From IMG/VR virus record IMGVR_UViG_3300037961_003440, positions 30,365-94,364 of that record: DNA of 64,000 bases; one strand, 5' to 3'. Under the pieces are notes generated by a model. The model had not been told where the DNA came from, did not search any database, and saw only the letters and a list, made by a program, of their open reading frames with translations. The stretch is from a virus. Below, piece by piece: positions 1 to 9,690 of this stretch. The position numbers and the translations under genes are program-made. Numbering within the stretch: the first letter of the stretch is position 1; each line of letters begins with the position of its first letter.

Positions 1-522
1 AATGCATGGATGGATGCTTTTGTTTCTTTTGGTGATTATGCTTCAAGAAGGCCACTAACTCTTAACTTGCTAAATACTGCTCTAAGAGAATTGCAAATTC
101 GTGGTGCTTCACCAAAGGTTATTCTAACAGGATATGATACAATTCAAGCATTGGGTGAATTGCTACAATCTCAAGAAAGATTCATGGGAAGAACCGAAGT
201 ACTACCAACAGTAAATGGTATTAAGGGTGTAAAGGGTAGAGAAGTAGGATTTAAGGTTGCTACTTATCACGATATTCCTATTATTCCTTGTAAAGAAATG
301 CAAAGCACAGGTTCAGGTTCAGGACTAAGTGATATATTTATTCTTGATACAGACCATTTGCACTTTGCTACTTTGAAGCCAACAGAATACTTTGAAACAG
401 GTATTGATTCAGGCGACCCATTTTCAGTAAATGGTCTAAAGAACAAGGGTATGTATCGTACCATTGGTGAAGTAGTTTGTACATATTTGAAAGCACAAGG
501 AAAGATTACTAACCTATCTTGA
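1..522 (+). CDS. Major capsid protein, HK97 fold (C-terminal part)
   Basis: The gene is open from base 1, so its 5' end lies outside the window; about 173 residues remain. The C-terminal pattern is that of HK97-fold capsid proteins: a segment ending in PII, then DIFILDTDHLHFATLKP (a structural strand followed by a 'lD...l..l.P' stretch), and a final helix leading to KITNLS. The next genes are small virion-like proteins and a head-tail connector, which fits the usual head module order. It would form the icosahedral shell. The family call rests on pattern and position, not on an alignment. Confidence 0.7.
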   Translation, partial: NAWMDAFVSFGDYASRRPLTLNLLNTALRELQIRGASPKVILTGYDTIQALGELLQSQERFMGRTEVLPTVNGIKGVKGREVGFKVATYHDIPIIPCKEMQSTGSGSGLSDIFILDTDHLHFATLKPTEYFETGIDSGDPFSVNGLKNKGMYRTIGEVVCTYLKAQGKITNLS

Positions 523-552
523 GGTTTTTAGTTAATTAACAGGTGATTAAAA

Positions 553-1110
553 ATGACAAGTACAGTTACATTAGTAGCAGACCATTTAGGTTCTGATGCG
601 CCAAGAGTTATGGGTACTGAATATGTTGTTGATGCAATTATAGATGTTACAAGTTTTAACAGTTCTACAACTACAACAGGTACTTTTGACCATAATGAAA
701 ATACCTTTACTCGAACAACCGGTAATGCTTTACCTACTTTAGTAGCAGGGCAAGGTATTACAATTAGTAATGCAGCAACAGGTGGAAATGATGGTGCTAC
801 AACAATTGTTTCAGTAGCAGGAAATGTAATTACTCTCGGTGCTGTTGCGGCAAGTGATACAGATGATGAAATTACATTTATTCTTGATTCTGAAGCAATA
901 GCATATGCTAATTTTGGCCTTAGTACAGTATCTCAAGTAGAAATATTAGGACAGGAAAAACCGCTTCTTAATTGGAGAGTATCTTTGGGTACTGATGGAA
1001 ATAGTGAAATTGCTGACCATTTAGTTTTGAGATGTTTAACTGCTTCATCAGGTGCTTTAGCAACAGGTGATTCAGGTACAATTAGAGTTAGATTGCATGG
1101 ACAAATTTAA
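553..1110 (+). CDS. Probable capsid decoration or head protein
   Basis: 185 residues, rich in Thr, Ser, Gly and Val with predicted beta-strands throughout and almost no charge clusters. It starts at ATG after CAGGTGAT, 30 bases downstream of the capsid protein stop. Residues 50-110 hold a repetitive, strand-rich section (GNALPTLVAGQGITISN, TTIVSVAGNVITLG) like those of surface-exposed virion proteins. Its position directly after the major capsid gene is typical of decoration proteins. No family is recognised, so the role is inferred from position and composition. Confidence 0.45.
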   Translation: MTSTVTLVADHLGSDAPRVMGTEYVVDAIIDVTSFNSSTTTTGTFDHNENTFTRTTGNALPTLVAGQGITISNAATGGNDGATTIVSVAGNVITLGAVAASDTDDEITFILDSEAIAYANFGLSTVSQVEILGQEKPLLNWRVSLGTDGNSEIADHLVLRCLTASSGALATGDSGTIRVRLHGQI

Positions 1111-1120
1111 GGTGATTTAA

Positions 1121-1459
1121 TTGGTTAGAATTAGATACACTTTAGGTTTTGCCCGTCTATATGGTAAAGAATTTTATCAAAATGTATGGACTGAAGCAAA
1201 TGCTCAAACAGTATTTAAAATTAGAAATGCTGTTGGTTGGGAAGTAGAAGGTGAAGAAACAGTTGAAACATTAGATGTTGTTGAAGAAACAGTTGAAGAA
1301 ATTGTTGAAGAAACAGTAGAAGTTGTTGATGAAGTTGTTGATTTATCTACTTTAACAAAGAAAGAATTGCAGAAACTTTGTGATGAAAAGGGTCTTGAAT
1401 ACAAAGGCTTTGATAATAAGTCTGTTTTGATTTCTTTGTTATCTGATGAAGAAGAGTAA
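1121..1459 (+). CDS. Small head-region protein with C-terminal SAP/HeH-like motif
   Basis: 112 residues starting at TTG, which is set by AGGTGAT six bases upstream; no ATG fits. A basic N-terminus (VRIRYTLGFARLYGKEF) is followed by a low-complexity acidic repeat of VEETVEE type (about residues 45-72). The C-terminus, LSTLTKKELQKLCDEKGLEY, is a helix-extension-helix pattern as in SAP/HeH domains, which occur in head-completion and other phage proteins. It closes the capsid unit just before a strong terminator. The function is not known. Confidence 0.55.
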   Translation: MVRIRYTLGFARLYGKEFYQNVWTEANAQTVFKIRNAVGWEVEGEETVETLDVVEETVEEIVEETVEVVDEVVDLSTLTKKELQKLCDEKGLEYKGFDNKSVLISLLSDEEE

Positions 1460-1480
1460 TAAAAACTAATAATTAGATTT

Positions 1481-1528
1481 GAGTGAGTGTCGCTACTTTT
1501 ATTAGTGGCGGCCTCTCTCATTTCTTTT
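1481..1528 (+). terminator. Terminator after capsid genes
   Basis: GTCGCTAC (1489-1496) pairs with GTGGCGGC (1505-1512) over an 8-base loop, allowing two G-U pairs. GAGTGAG outside it pairs with CTCTCTC (1513-1519) with one mismatch and one bulge. ATTTCTTTTAG follows. It would separate the abundant capsid transcripts from the tail genes. Confidence 0.7.
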
Positions 1529-1545
1529 AGCGATAGGTGTTTAAC

Positions 1546-1845
1546 ATGGGTAGAATTCAAACTTCAAGAATAACAGGCGATACAAATATAGTACCAACGG
1601 CTGAAAGTCCTTGTGTCTATAATGGAATTATTTTAAGTCCAACAGATACAATAAATGCAGCAATTACAGTATCTATTTATGCTGATAATACAGGTACAGG
1701 CACTACAAATTTAGTAATAAGATATGTATGTACTCCTTCATCTACTATTGAGTTTCATTATACAGATGGATTACTTTGTAGAAGCGGATTAAGAGTAGAA
1801 TGTTCTTCATGGACTAATTTAGAAGCATTTGTTTTACACTCTTGA
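1546..1845 (+). CDS. Small beta-rich virion protein
   Basis: 99 residues, starting at the ATG preceded by AGGTGTTTAAC; an in-frame ATG nine bases upstream lacks a ribosome site. The protein is strand-rich (IVPTAESPCVYNGIILSPTD, TNLVIRYVCTPSSTIEFHYT) with three to four cysteines. It resembles small decoration or stopper proteins in composition only. It lies between the capsid terminator and a long coiled-coil protein. No family recognised. Confidence 0.5.
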   Translation: MGRIQTSRITGDTNIVPTAESPCVYNGIILSPTDTINAAITVSIYADNTGTGTTNLVIRYVCTPSSTIEFHYTDGLLCRSGLRVECSSWTNLEAFVLHS

Positions 1846-1857
1846 GGGGTGTAAATA

Positions 1858-4800
1858 ATGGAAACAGAAGTCGGTGGATTTAGAGGTTTAGATAAATATC
1901 AAGATGGTTTTAAATGGAATGTTGATACAGCATTAGAATTTTTTTATCAATTTATTATACCTCAAGACCAATCTCATTCAGTAATACAAAGAAGAATTAG
2001 AGCGCAATTACTTCGTTGGGTTAGAAGTAGTAAAAAGTGGGAAACAAATCCTACTTTTAAAGATAATTGGGATGCTAATACATTTAATAGTATTAATAAA
2101 CAAGCCTTAGATATTTTATTTAATACTAAATTAAGTGATTTAAATGCTAATAGATATTATCAAATTGTTGAAGGTAAAGAACCTAAAGAATTCAAATTTA
2201 CCAATGATAAAATAGAAGCACTTTCAAAAGATGGAAATACAATTGAATATGAAATTTCATATGGTAAAAACTTTAAGGCTAATCCAAAAGGTCTTAGAGT
2301 AGAAGATATGGAAGCATATAATCAAGCAAGAAATTTATTGTTAAATTATGACTATCAATTTGAATTACTTAAAGCAAGATTTGAACAAACAAAATCAGAA
2401 AAGGTAAAGAAGGCTCTACAAGCAAAACTTAAAGACTTAAATAAAGCAAAAGAAGATGCTGAAGTATTGTTTGAAAATGCTAAAAAAGATATGTTTAACG
2501 ATAATATAACATTAAGACAAGTAATGAATAATGACCCTATTATTGAACAATTTTATTCTGCTGTTAGTTTAGAACCCCGTACTGAAGCAGAAAAAATAGC
2601 ATTAGGTATATTAATAGAAACAGTAGAAAAAACCATTGATAAAGATTTATATGAAACAAAATATAAATTTATAACAGGTAATGAATTAACCTATGAAGAA
2701 TTTAAAAAAGAAGTAAGTGATAGAGAAGCAAAATATTTAAAGATGCTACCATTACCTCTTCAAGTAGAAAATAAATTAACAGGTGTTAGTACAGACGAAG
2801 AAGAATTAGATATTAATATTAAATTAGAATCTTTATTAGAAAAAACTATGCTAAATGAATTAGCAGAAGAAATTAAATATCCTATTGAGTTTAGTAATGA
2901 AGAAATAGACTCTATAAATGACAAAGAACAATTTATAGAATTTATAAAAAGTAAAGATACACAGTTAGTTGTAAGTATGTTGGAAAGAGCAATTAATAAT
3001 TGGAGTAAAGTAAATATTGAACCTCTCGTAAATGCACAGGCAAAATTTACTATTGAAACAAAAAAATTAGAAGAAAGAGAACTCGATGATATTAGAGATA
3101 GACCTGTAAAGTTAAGCAAAGATTCAATTAAAGAATTTATTATTTACCCCTTCGTAAATCAAAGTAATAGAACAAATCAAAATAAAATTGAAGTTAAATT
3201 GGATGAAATAGAAACTAATAAAACTAAATTTAAAATTCCAATAGTATTTCCGAAAGCAGAAGTAGATTTTGAATCTGCCTATGCAAGAACAATAGGTGCT
3301 ACTTCAAGAAATGTTATATCTTCAGAAGTTAATATAGATACAAAAAGAAAAAATGCGCCTGTAAAAGAAGGTAAAATAAAAATTAATTATGTTAGTAGAA
3401 TATCTAATGAATTAGCAGAAGTGATACCGGGTATTAGTGGAGATTATCAATGGAAAATAATAAGAGATGTTTTAACTAATTTTTATAGAGCACAAAAAAC
3501 AACTACTGAAGAAAGGCTACAAAATAAAGTTAAAAAATATATTACTACTGATTTTATTGGTAAAATGGAAATGATTGGAGATATAATAACTACTGTTAAA
3601 AAACTTCAAGATGATAGGCTTGATAAAGGAGATATAATTAATTTATCAGAATATGTGCCCTCGTCTTATTTTAAGAAAAACGGTTCATTTAAATTTACAA
3701 GAGATGAATTAAGAGATAAAGTAGTAAAGGAATTTAGCGAAAAACAAGCACAAAATTTTATTAATAAATTAACTAAATTTCAAAAATCTATGATGGCTAT
3801 AATAGCCTTTGCAGAAGAAAATGAAGAAATTATTAATTTAATAGATGAAGAAAATGATGACGGTAAAGATTTAACTACTGAAGAATTTGAAGAGAGAATG
3901 AAAAATGAATCTGCTAAATTAAGAGATAGACAAGAATTACTTGAAGAAGCAGAAATGGAACAAAGAGATGAAGAAGGTCTAATGCAAGGTACAGAAGGTG
4001 AAACAGCCGGCCAACAAATGATGGTAGATGAATCATTTGAAGATTTTGACGACTTAACAACAGGTAAAACCTTTGACTTAATGAAGGAAGAAGAATTTTT
4101 AGATGCTTTACAAGAAATGATAAAATTTCAATCTGATGCCGATATATTAAATAATAGACTTACGCTTCTTAGGGCAGAATTAGAACAAGTAGAAAAAACA
4201 AAAGCGGTTAATATTCAGACTGATTCATTTAAAAAGATACTAAATCAATGGGGAGAACTCGTAGGATATGATATGACACCTCTAAAAAATATAATTGATA
4301 ATGAAATTGATGAAGAAAAAGATGATGAAGGCAATTTTGTTAATGAACAAACTAAAGTCAAAGAAAAAATTAAACAAGAAAGAACAAAAATAGAAAGTTA
4401 TTGGAATGAAACAAGACAAAAAGATAAATTTAAAGAACCAACTGAAACAGTAATACTTGCTCTTTTAGGTGAATTAGATTTAGAAAATGCTATTGTTGAT
4501 GATTTGTATGATAATGTGTTATTTAATAATGGTAAAAATGGTAAAGTAGAAATGGAAATGAATAATTTTGAAGCACAAATTGATTATGCTAAAAATAGAA
4601 TATTATTGAAGGGAGAAATAACTTGGGCATCAAAAGCAGAATCTTATGTAGGTTATAAAATACAAAGGGGTAGAACAAAATCTTTTAGAATGCCTATTGT
4701 TGTGGGTACAGGTTTATCTGATGCACAAAAGAAAAAAGTAGGTGGTAGAAGAGTAGCACCAACAGGTAGAGTACAAGATTTTAAATTAGCAGGAGAAAAT

Positions 4801-4875
4801 ACAGACCCAGATAGATTAGAATTTTTAGAAAATATAAAAAGTAGAACAAATGTATTAATGCAAGCGGTGAGATAA
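1858..4875 (+). CDS. Large charged coiled-coil protein, function unknown
   Basis: 1005 residues, very rich in Lys, Glu, Asp and Asn, with long stretches of predicted helix and coiled coil (about residues 150-300 and 640-760). An acidic, Gln- and Met-containing linker near residues 700-740 separates helical parts. The C-terminal ~70 residues are less charged and basic (KKKVGGRRVAPTGRV). The start follows GGGGTGTAAATA. The stop overlaps the next start (TAATG), so it is translated together with the connector gene. Position among head genes suggests a virion or assembly protein; a scaffold or internal protein is possible but not shown. Confidence 0.5.
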   Translation: METEVGGFRGLDKYQDGFKWNVDTALEFFYQFIIPQDQSHSVIQRRIRAQLLRWVRSSKKWETNPTFKDNWDANTFNSINKQALDILFNTKLSDLNANRYYQIVEGKEPKEFKFTNDKIEALSKDGNTIEYEISYGKNFKANPKGLRVEDMEAYNQARNLLLNYDYQFELLKARFEQTKSEKVKKALQAKLKDLNKAKEDAEVLFENAKKDMFNDNITLRQVMNNDPIIEQFYSAVSLEPRTEAEKIALGILIETVEKTIDKDLYETKYKFITGNELTYEEFKKEVSDREAKYLKMLPLPLQVENKLTGVSTDEEELDINIKLESLLEKTMLNELAEEIKYPIEFSNEEIDSINDKEQFIEFIKSKDTQLVVSMLERAINNWSKVNIEPLVNAQAKFTIETKKLEERELDDIRDRPVKLSKDSIKEFIIYPFVNQSNRTNQNKIEVKLDEIETNKTKFKIPIVFPKAEVDFESAYARTIGATSRNVISSEVNIDTKRKNAPVKEGKIKINYVSRISNELAEVIPGISGDYQWKIIRDVLTNFYRAQKTTTEERLQNKVKKYITTDFIGKMEMIGDIITTVKKLQDDRLDKGDIINLSEYVPSSYFKKNGSFKFTRDELRDKVVKEFSEKQAQNFINKLTKFQKSMMAIIAFAEENEEIINLIDEENDDGKDLTTEEFEERMKNESAKLRDRQELLEEAEMEQRDEEGLMQGTEGETAGQQMMVDESFEDFDDLTTGKTFDLMKEEEFLDALQEMIKFQSDADILNNRLTLLRAELEQVEKTKAVNIQTDSFKKILNQWGELVGYDMTPLKNIIDNEIDEEKDDEGNFVNEQTKVKEKIKQERTKIESYWNETRQKDKFKEPTETVILALLGELDLENAIVDDLYDNVLFNNGKNGKVEMEMNNFEAQIDYAKNRILLKGEITWASKAESYVGYKIQRGRTKSFRMPIVVGTGLSDAQKKKVGGRRVAPTGRVQDFKLAGENTDPDRLEFLENIKSRTNVLMQAVR

Positions 4876-5954
4876 TGAGTATAATAAGACCTTCAGATAC
4901 AGCAATAAATTCTTTAAATTATGATTCAGGAGTAGGTCATTATACCGATATGACAAAAATTTGTGATTTGTTAGGTATTGCGCCTTTTACATCAGATACA
5001 ATTCCAACACTTGCTAATATAGGAGAATTAATTAGGTATGCTGAAGATTATATTGATGAATATACAAAACAATCTTGGCGACCATCTATTGTAGAAAATG
5101 AATTAAAAGATTTTTATTTAGATTTTCATAGAATGTATAGATATAGTAGTGTTAGTTATACAGATTATGTCGGGTTTATTAGACTAAATAGAGAAGATGT
5201 AAGAAAGGTTTTAAGATTGGCCGCATGGAAAGGTGATACTTGGGAAGAATTAGCAGGTGCTACTTGTAAAATTAATATTACTGATTTTACTAATATTACA
5301 AATATAGTATTACAATTACCAAATAACGGAACAACATTTACTTTATTAACACACCCAACAGATTCAGGGAGTTTTAATAACCAATTTGGTAATACCACAA
5401 CAGCACAAGAAATTGTATATTTAATTAACGAACAAGTACCATCTAATACGAGAGATTTTACAGGACAACATGGTAAAAAATCTCTAAATGGAATTAGTAA
5501 GTTTTTTTACGCATCTTTAGAAGATGATAATTCAATTTTAATTTCTTCTTTGCTACCTTCTGATGATGGTAAAAATTGTACTATTACAGTTACAGGTACA
5601 GGTATTACAAAAGAAGATTTTACAGATAATGAAAATGTTGGAAGGGATAATGATTGGTGGATAGAAAATCAAACAGGTACAGTTTTCTTTAAAAGTACAT
5701 ACCCTTTACAAGTTAAACATTCTTTAAAATGTACTTACCAAACAGGAAAACAAACTGTTCCAGCAGTAATTACAGAAGCCGCTACAAAATTAGTTTGTTG
5801 TGAATTAATGTCATCAGATGATAATACAATTTTATTAGGTGAAAATAATAATTCAGGTTTAGATATTAAAACTAAGTTTGATACATATAGAGCCGATGTT
5901 GAGAAGATTTTAAATATGAAGAAACGCCTAATATATTTGATAGATAGTGATTGA
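4875..5954 (+). CDS. Head-tail connector/adaptor protein
   Basis: 359 residues. The N-terminal part (IGELIRYAEDYIDEYTKQSW) and the C-terminal helices (PAVITEAATKLVCCELM, KFDTYRADVEKILNMK) match the pattern of HK97 gp6-type connectors: a helix pair that forms a ring between portal and tail. A beta-rich insertion (about residues 130-280) separates the helical parts, making it longer than the usual 100-150-residue connectors. It begins at the TAATG overlap with the upstream gene. Confidence 0.55.
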   Translation: MSIIRPSDTAINSLNYDSGVGHYTDMTKICDLLGIAPFTSDTIPTLANIGELIRYAEDYIDEYTKQSWRPSIVENELKDFYLDFHRMYRYSSVSYTDYVGFIRLNREDVRKVLRLAAWKGDTWEELAGATCKINITDFTNITNIVLQLPNNGTTFTLLTHPTDSGSFNNQFGNTTTAQEIVYLINEQVPSNTRDFTGQHGKKSLNGISKFFYASLEDDNSILISSLLPSDDGKNCTITVTGTGITKEDFTDNENVGRDNDWWIENQTGTVFFKSTYPLQVKHSLKCTYQTGKQTVPAVITEAATKLVCCELMSSDDNTILLGENNNSGLDIKTKFDTYRADVEKILNMKKRLIYLIDSD

Positions 5955-5955
5955 T

Positions 5956-6177
5956 ATGCCTTTTATTACAAAAGAACAAGTAGAAAAAATAAGAACATTA
6001 AAAACTTCTATTGATTCTATTCGTAATAGAGTAATAGAAGAAAACGAAACTTTACAAGAAATTACTAAAGAATATTTAGGTGAAGGTTATGATGATAAAA
6101 TTATGGCTAAAATAATTGAACAAGAAATAGATAAAGAAATTTCAGATAAATTAAGGAGGATTATATTTGGTGAGTGA
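5956..6177 (+). CDS. Small helical head-tail junction protein
   Basis: 73 residues if ATG at 5956 is used; GTG at 5947 would add three residues. The protein is almost wholly helical and charged (KEQVEKIRTLKTSIDSIRNRVI). It overlaps the next gene at its 3' end. Not recognised; position between connector and tail-completion genes suggests a neck component. Confidence 0.5.
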   Translation: MPFITKEQVEKIRTLKTSIDSIRNRVIEENETLQEITKEYLGEGYDDKIMAKIIEQEIDKEISDKLRRIIFGE

Positions 6178-6790
6178 ATCAGGTTATCTTGTAGATTTAT
6201 TAGATTCTAATTGGAATGATGCTATTACAGCATTAAATACTACTAATGGTAATGGTACATTATTAGATGTTCATGCTGTACATCCAATTATTATGTCCAC
6301 GAGTGATTTTACAACAGGAAGAACAGTAGATGCACAAGGTAGGTCAAGAGGTGGTAATAGAATTAATACTGCAAGTAAAAAAGAATCTACTAATCCTGAT
6401 GGTTTTATTTATTCAAAAGATATTATAGTAATAAGTACATCAAGTGCTTCTACTGAATATCCTACTTATGCTTATGATATTAGAAATGAAACCTTTACAA
6501 TGTCTATTAGTATTAGAACAAGACAAGATGATAGAATATTAAATGATAATACAAGAGTTAATCCTACAAGTAATTTTGGTAAAGAGAGAATCCGTAGCCT
6601 TTATTTACTTGTTAGATATATACTCGAACAAAGGAGAAGAGGTTGGTTTAAAACAGGCTCGCAAATTTATGAAAATATTAATTTGATAACTGTACAAGAT
6701 AGAACAGATGCGAATGATAAAAAGAATAGAATTTTTGGATATAAAGTGAATGTTGTTATGAAACGATTAGCAATCCCCGTAGGTTGTTAG
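6167..6790 (+). CDS. Probable tail-completion/neck protein
   Basis: 207 residues. The start is TTG at 6167, seven bases after GGAGG; the next codon GTG is a less well-spaced alternative. It has a mixed alpha/beta pattern, with ETFTMSISIRTRQDDR, a helix containing RIRSLYLLVRYILEQRR, and a final strand IFGYKVNVVMKRLAIPVG. This order is common in tail-terminator or head-closure proteins, which sit immediately before the tail tube gene as here. The call is by position and secondary structure. Confidence 0.45.
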   Translation: MVSESGYLVDLLDSNWNDAITALNTTNGNGTLLDVHAVHPIIMSTSDFTTGRTVDAQGRSRGGNRINTASKKESTNPDGFIYSKDIIVISTSSASTEYPTYAYDIRNETFTMSISIRTRQDDRILNDNTRVNPTSNFGKERIRSLYLLVRYILEQRRRGWFKTGSQIYENINLITVQDRTDANDKKNRIFGYKVNVVMKRLAIPVGC

Positions 6791-6817
6791 GGAAAAGTAA
6801 AAAAACGGTGATAAAAA

Positions 6818-9079
6818 ATGGTAAGTACAGAAACATGGATGGGTTCAGGACAATCAGTAACCTTAGCCCCAGAAAGCGAATTATTCTTAGGTTTTATGCC
6901 TTTAGGCCCAACTTTAGGAAGAACAGGAACGAACAAAGCACATCTAATTAAATATTCATTAGGATATGGTTTAGATGCAACAAATGTAACTCCAACATCA
7001 ACAGCAAAATTTTCAGATTATTATGAGTTAGTTCCAGATTTATATACAGGATGTACTGCTGAATTTTATTATACCGATGATAGTTCTGCACCAACATTAA
7101 GATTTAGTGCTAATGTAGCGGGTAATGATGCAGATGCAATTTATTTTTCAGGTCAATTAAATGATTTTCCTTCATTATTTAATAATGATACAAATGCGAC
7201 TACTGCTAACCCAAGAGGTTATATTATTTTAAAATCTAATGGTGCTGTAATTCCTGCACCTAATTCTTTTGAATTAATTGATAATTCACTTACACAACTT
7301 TCAACAGGTGATGCAACAATTACTAATGTTACAGGTAATGCACAAAAATATGTTGTAGGAGATATTATTAGAAGTTCTACCGGAGTAGAATTAGGAAGAG
7401 TTGTTAATTCAGGTACAGGCAGTTTAGGAACATCAATTACTGAACCTACATCATCAACAACACATTTACATCTTATTACTAATTCATTAGCAACAGTTAC
7501 AAGTTCAACAATCGCTTCAGTAAAAATTTGTACTATTGTTACAAGTACAGATTTAACGGGTATATTAACAGCAGGTGATGAAGTAAGTAATCATGCTTCT
7601 GCCGCTACATCAAGTGTTGTAATGGGTAGAGTTATTACAGTAGCATCAGATTCAATTAAAGTAGCATTAGACAATGCTAATCTTCAACCTACTAACGCAG
7701 ACCAAATTTATTTAGGTAAATTACTACCATCATCGGGCAACACTCTTGATGCAATTTATAGAGTATCGCCAAGAATTTTGTCTAATAATTGGATTGGACT
7801 AACTAATTCTGTTGGTATTCCTCAAGTAGAAATGGAAACTAAACAGATGAATTTATCTTTAGCAGGTAGTAGAAATTACTCTTATCAATATAGAGGAATT
7901 GAAACAGCAGGTGCGGCAAGTCTTGATGTTAATTTAAATCACGGAACATGGCTTTATTACGCATTTGGTAAATTAGCAAGTGCATCTTCAACAGTTGTAG
8001 ATACAGACCCTGCAACAAATCATTTTCAAAGAGCAGCAGATGGTAGTGATGTAAATAATGTAGCAATAGCACATCAGGTTTATGCAGGATATAATACAGA
8101 CCCTGATAGAGATTATGATAGTCATTCACAAAACGGTAAATTCCATAGAGTATTAAAAGGTACAACAACAATTTGTCCTCCTTTGTTGCCTAATACGGGT
8201 ATTGCTAAATTGACATTACCTAATGAACAACCAAATGGTGTTAGTAGCAATTTGATTACTTATACCTTTGGAGAAAGAAATGATAATGAATTACCATCCT
8301 TTGCTTTAGAATTGTTAGTACAAAAGGGTAATGTATTAGACGGTACAAATAAAACTTTGATGGTTGATAGAAATACATATAGTGAAAGTGTATATGCACA
8401 AATATATCCTAACTGTGTAGTTTCTGATATGTCTTTGTCTGCAAATGAAAATGAAGAAGTAAAGGTTACTTTAAATCTAAATACTAAGAGAGTATTTGAA
8501 GCACCTGCTGGTTATGTTGGTAAGTGTTATGATGCTACTAATAATGATACTTCAGAATTTAAGAATTTGTTAAACTTTGGACAACAAACAGGAAATAACA
8601 GTAATATTGTTCAGTCATTCGTAGACCCATTCTTTTTCTCTAACGGTTCTATTACATTATTCGGACAAGAATTTATGAAAGTTAGTACCTTTAGTATTAG
8701 TCTAAATAACACATTGACTGACAAAAGATATGTTGGTAATTATAATAATCAAATTAAGTATTATGTACCCGGCCAAAGAACATACGAAGTTACATTTCAG
8801 GCTATGGTTACAGACAGAAGAATATTTGATGAATTAAGAAAACAAAGTCCACATCGTTTTAACTTAGGAGAAACTGCCGATGGTTCAAATGCTAAAATTG
8901 CTTTATCATTTACAAAACCAAATGGCGAATCTATAAGTTTAGAATTTGATGATTATATGATTAGTGCCGCTTCTTGGCCTATTCAAGATGATAGAGGCCC
9001 TGTAATGGTAGACTTTACTATTATGCCTATTAGAACAGGAACAATTAATGCTTCAAGTCATTGGGTATTACAATCATAA
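6818..9079 (+). CDS. Major tail tube protein with large insertion
   Basis: 753 residues, starting after CGGTGATAAAAA. The C-terminal half has the tail-tube pattern: SITLFGQEFMKVSTFSISLN, then GQRTYEVTFQAMVTDRRIFD and a last strand pair ending in the 'VMVDFTIMPIR' type. An N-terminal section (residues about 1-320) is a Thr/Ser/Asn-rich beta domain with repeats, so the protein is two to three times longer than usual tube proteins. The extra part may decorate the tail surface. Tail chaperone and tape-measure genes follow directly, supporting the call. Confidence 0.65.
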   Translation: MVSTETWMGSGQSVTLAPESELFLGFMPLGPTLGRTGTNKAHLIKYSLGYGLDATNVTPTSTAKFSDYYELVPDLYTGCTAEFYYTDDSSAPTLRFSANVAGNDADAIYFSGQLNDFPSLFNNDTNATTANPRGYIILKSNGAVIPAPNSFELIDNSLTQLSTGDATITNVTGNAQKYVVGDIIRSSTGVELGRVVNSGTGSLGTSITEPTSSTTHLHLITNSLATVTSSTIASVKICTIVTSTDLTGILTAGDEVSNHASAATSSVVMGRVITVASDSIKVALDNANLQPTNADQIYLGKLLPSSGNTLDAIYRVSPRILSNNWIGLTNSVGIPQVEMETKQMNLSLAGSRNYSYQYRGIETAGAASLDVNLNHGTWLYYAFGKLASASSTVVDTDPATNHFQRAADGSDVNNVAIAHQVYAGYNTDPDRDYDSHSQNGKFHRVLKGTTTICPPLLPNTGIAKLTLPNEQPNGVSSNLITYTFGERNDNELPSFALELLVQKGNVLDGTNKTLMVDRNTYSESVYAQIYPNCVVSDMSLSANENEEVKVTLNLNTKRVFEAPAGYVGKCYDATNNDTSEFKNLLNFGQQTGNNSNIVQSFVDPFFFSNGSITLFGQEFMKVSTFSISLNNTLTDKRYVGNYNNQIKYYVPGQRTYEVTFQAMVTDRRIFDELRKQSPHRFNLGETADGSNAKIALSFTKPNGESISLEFDDYMISAASWPIQDDRGPVMVDFTIMPIRTGTINASSHWVLQS

Positions 9080-9111
9080 GGTGTGGAAAATTATGTATAA
9101 GGTGAAATATT

Positions 9112-9480
9112 ATGGAACAAAAGAAAGTTTTAGGAGATAAAAGTAAAATATTAGTAGGTGCAGAAGCAAAATTACATTATGTAAAAATAGAACCTGATAG
9201 TGATGAACATCTAAAGGTTTGGATTAAAGAGCCTACTTATTTACAATTAGAGCAAGCACAAATGAAATTGTTTAATGTTGATGTAAATAGCAAAGATGTA
9301 TCATTTGATATGAATGAAGTTTATAGATATTTATGGGATGCATTTGTACACAAAACAGAACCTGCTTTAACCGCTATTGATTTACTTAGGTTAAAGCCTT
9401 ATGTTGGTTCACAGATTAAAGCAATACTTCCCGACCCATTTAGTTTAATGGAGGGGGATGATAATTTAAAAGAGAAGTGA
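9112..9480 (+). CDS. Tail assembly chaperone, short (G-like) product
   Basis: 122 residues, between tail tube and tape measure, the fixed position of G/GT-type tail chaperones. The sequence is helical and acidic, with a conserved-looking section LKVWIKEPTYLQLEQAQM. The last codons include aaT TTA AAA (9465-9471), a canonical slippery heptamer, ten bases after GGAGG. A -1 slip would join this protein to the next reading frame. The stop TGA overlaps the GTG of the next ORF. Confidence 0.65.
   Translation: MEQKKVLGDKSKILVGAEAKLHYVKIEPDSDEHLKVWIKEPTYLQLEQAQMKLFNVDVNSKDVSFDMNEVYRYLWDAFVHKTEPALTAIDLLRLKPYVGSQIKAILPDPFSLMEGDDNLKEK
9465..9471 (+). other. Probable -1 ribosomal frameshift site TTTAAAA
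   Basis: The heptamer T TTA AAA lies in the right phase (X XXY YYZ) of the 9112 gene. The ORF at 9477-9686 is in the -1 frame, and no stop occurs between the slip site and that ORF. GGAGGGGG (9450-9457) upstream can act as an internal Shine-Dalgarno stimulator, as known from dnaX. Tail chaperone genes of phages characteristically use such a shift. Confidence 0.7.
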
Positions 9481-9686
9481 GAGTTGCTATTAGGTCAGGT
9501 AGAATATCTAACCCTAAAGTAGCATCAAGACTCTCGCTATATACTTTGGCTAAAGAATTACACATATCTCCAAAAGAGGTATTTGAATTACCATTTAGTT
9601 TAGTACAAGAATTATTGATGGTACACTCAGAAGTAGAATCGTATAAAGCAGATGAATTAGAAAAACAAATGAATAAAATAAAGTGA
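9477..9686 (+). CDS. Tail assembly chaperone extension (T-like), -1 frame
   Basis: 69 codons from GTG. It is probably read mainly as the C-terminal extension of the preceding protein after a -1 slip, since GTG has no well-spaced ribosome site. It is helical (SLYTLAKELHISPKEVFELP). In phages the extended product binds the tape measure while the short product guides tail-tube protein. Independent initiation at GTGA coupling is the alternative. Confidence 0.6.
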   Translation: MRVAIRSGRISNPKVASRLSLYTLAKELHISPKEVFELPFSLVQELLMVHSEVESYKADELEKQMNKIK

Positions 9687-9690
9687 TACA

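Noticed and set aside
7929-8171. 80-codon leftward ORF in the tail tube gene
   Set aside because: Antisense shadow of a well-supported gene, with no ribosome site.
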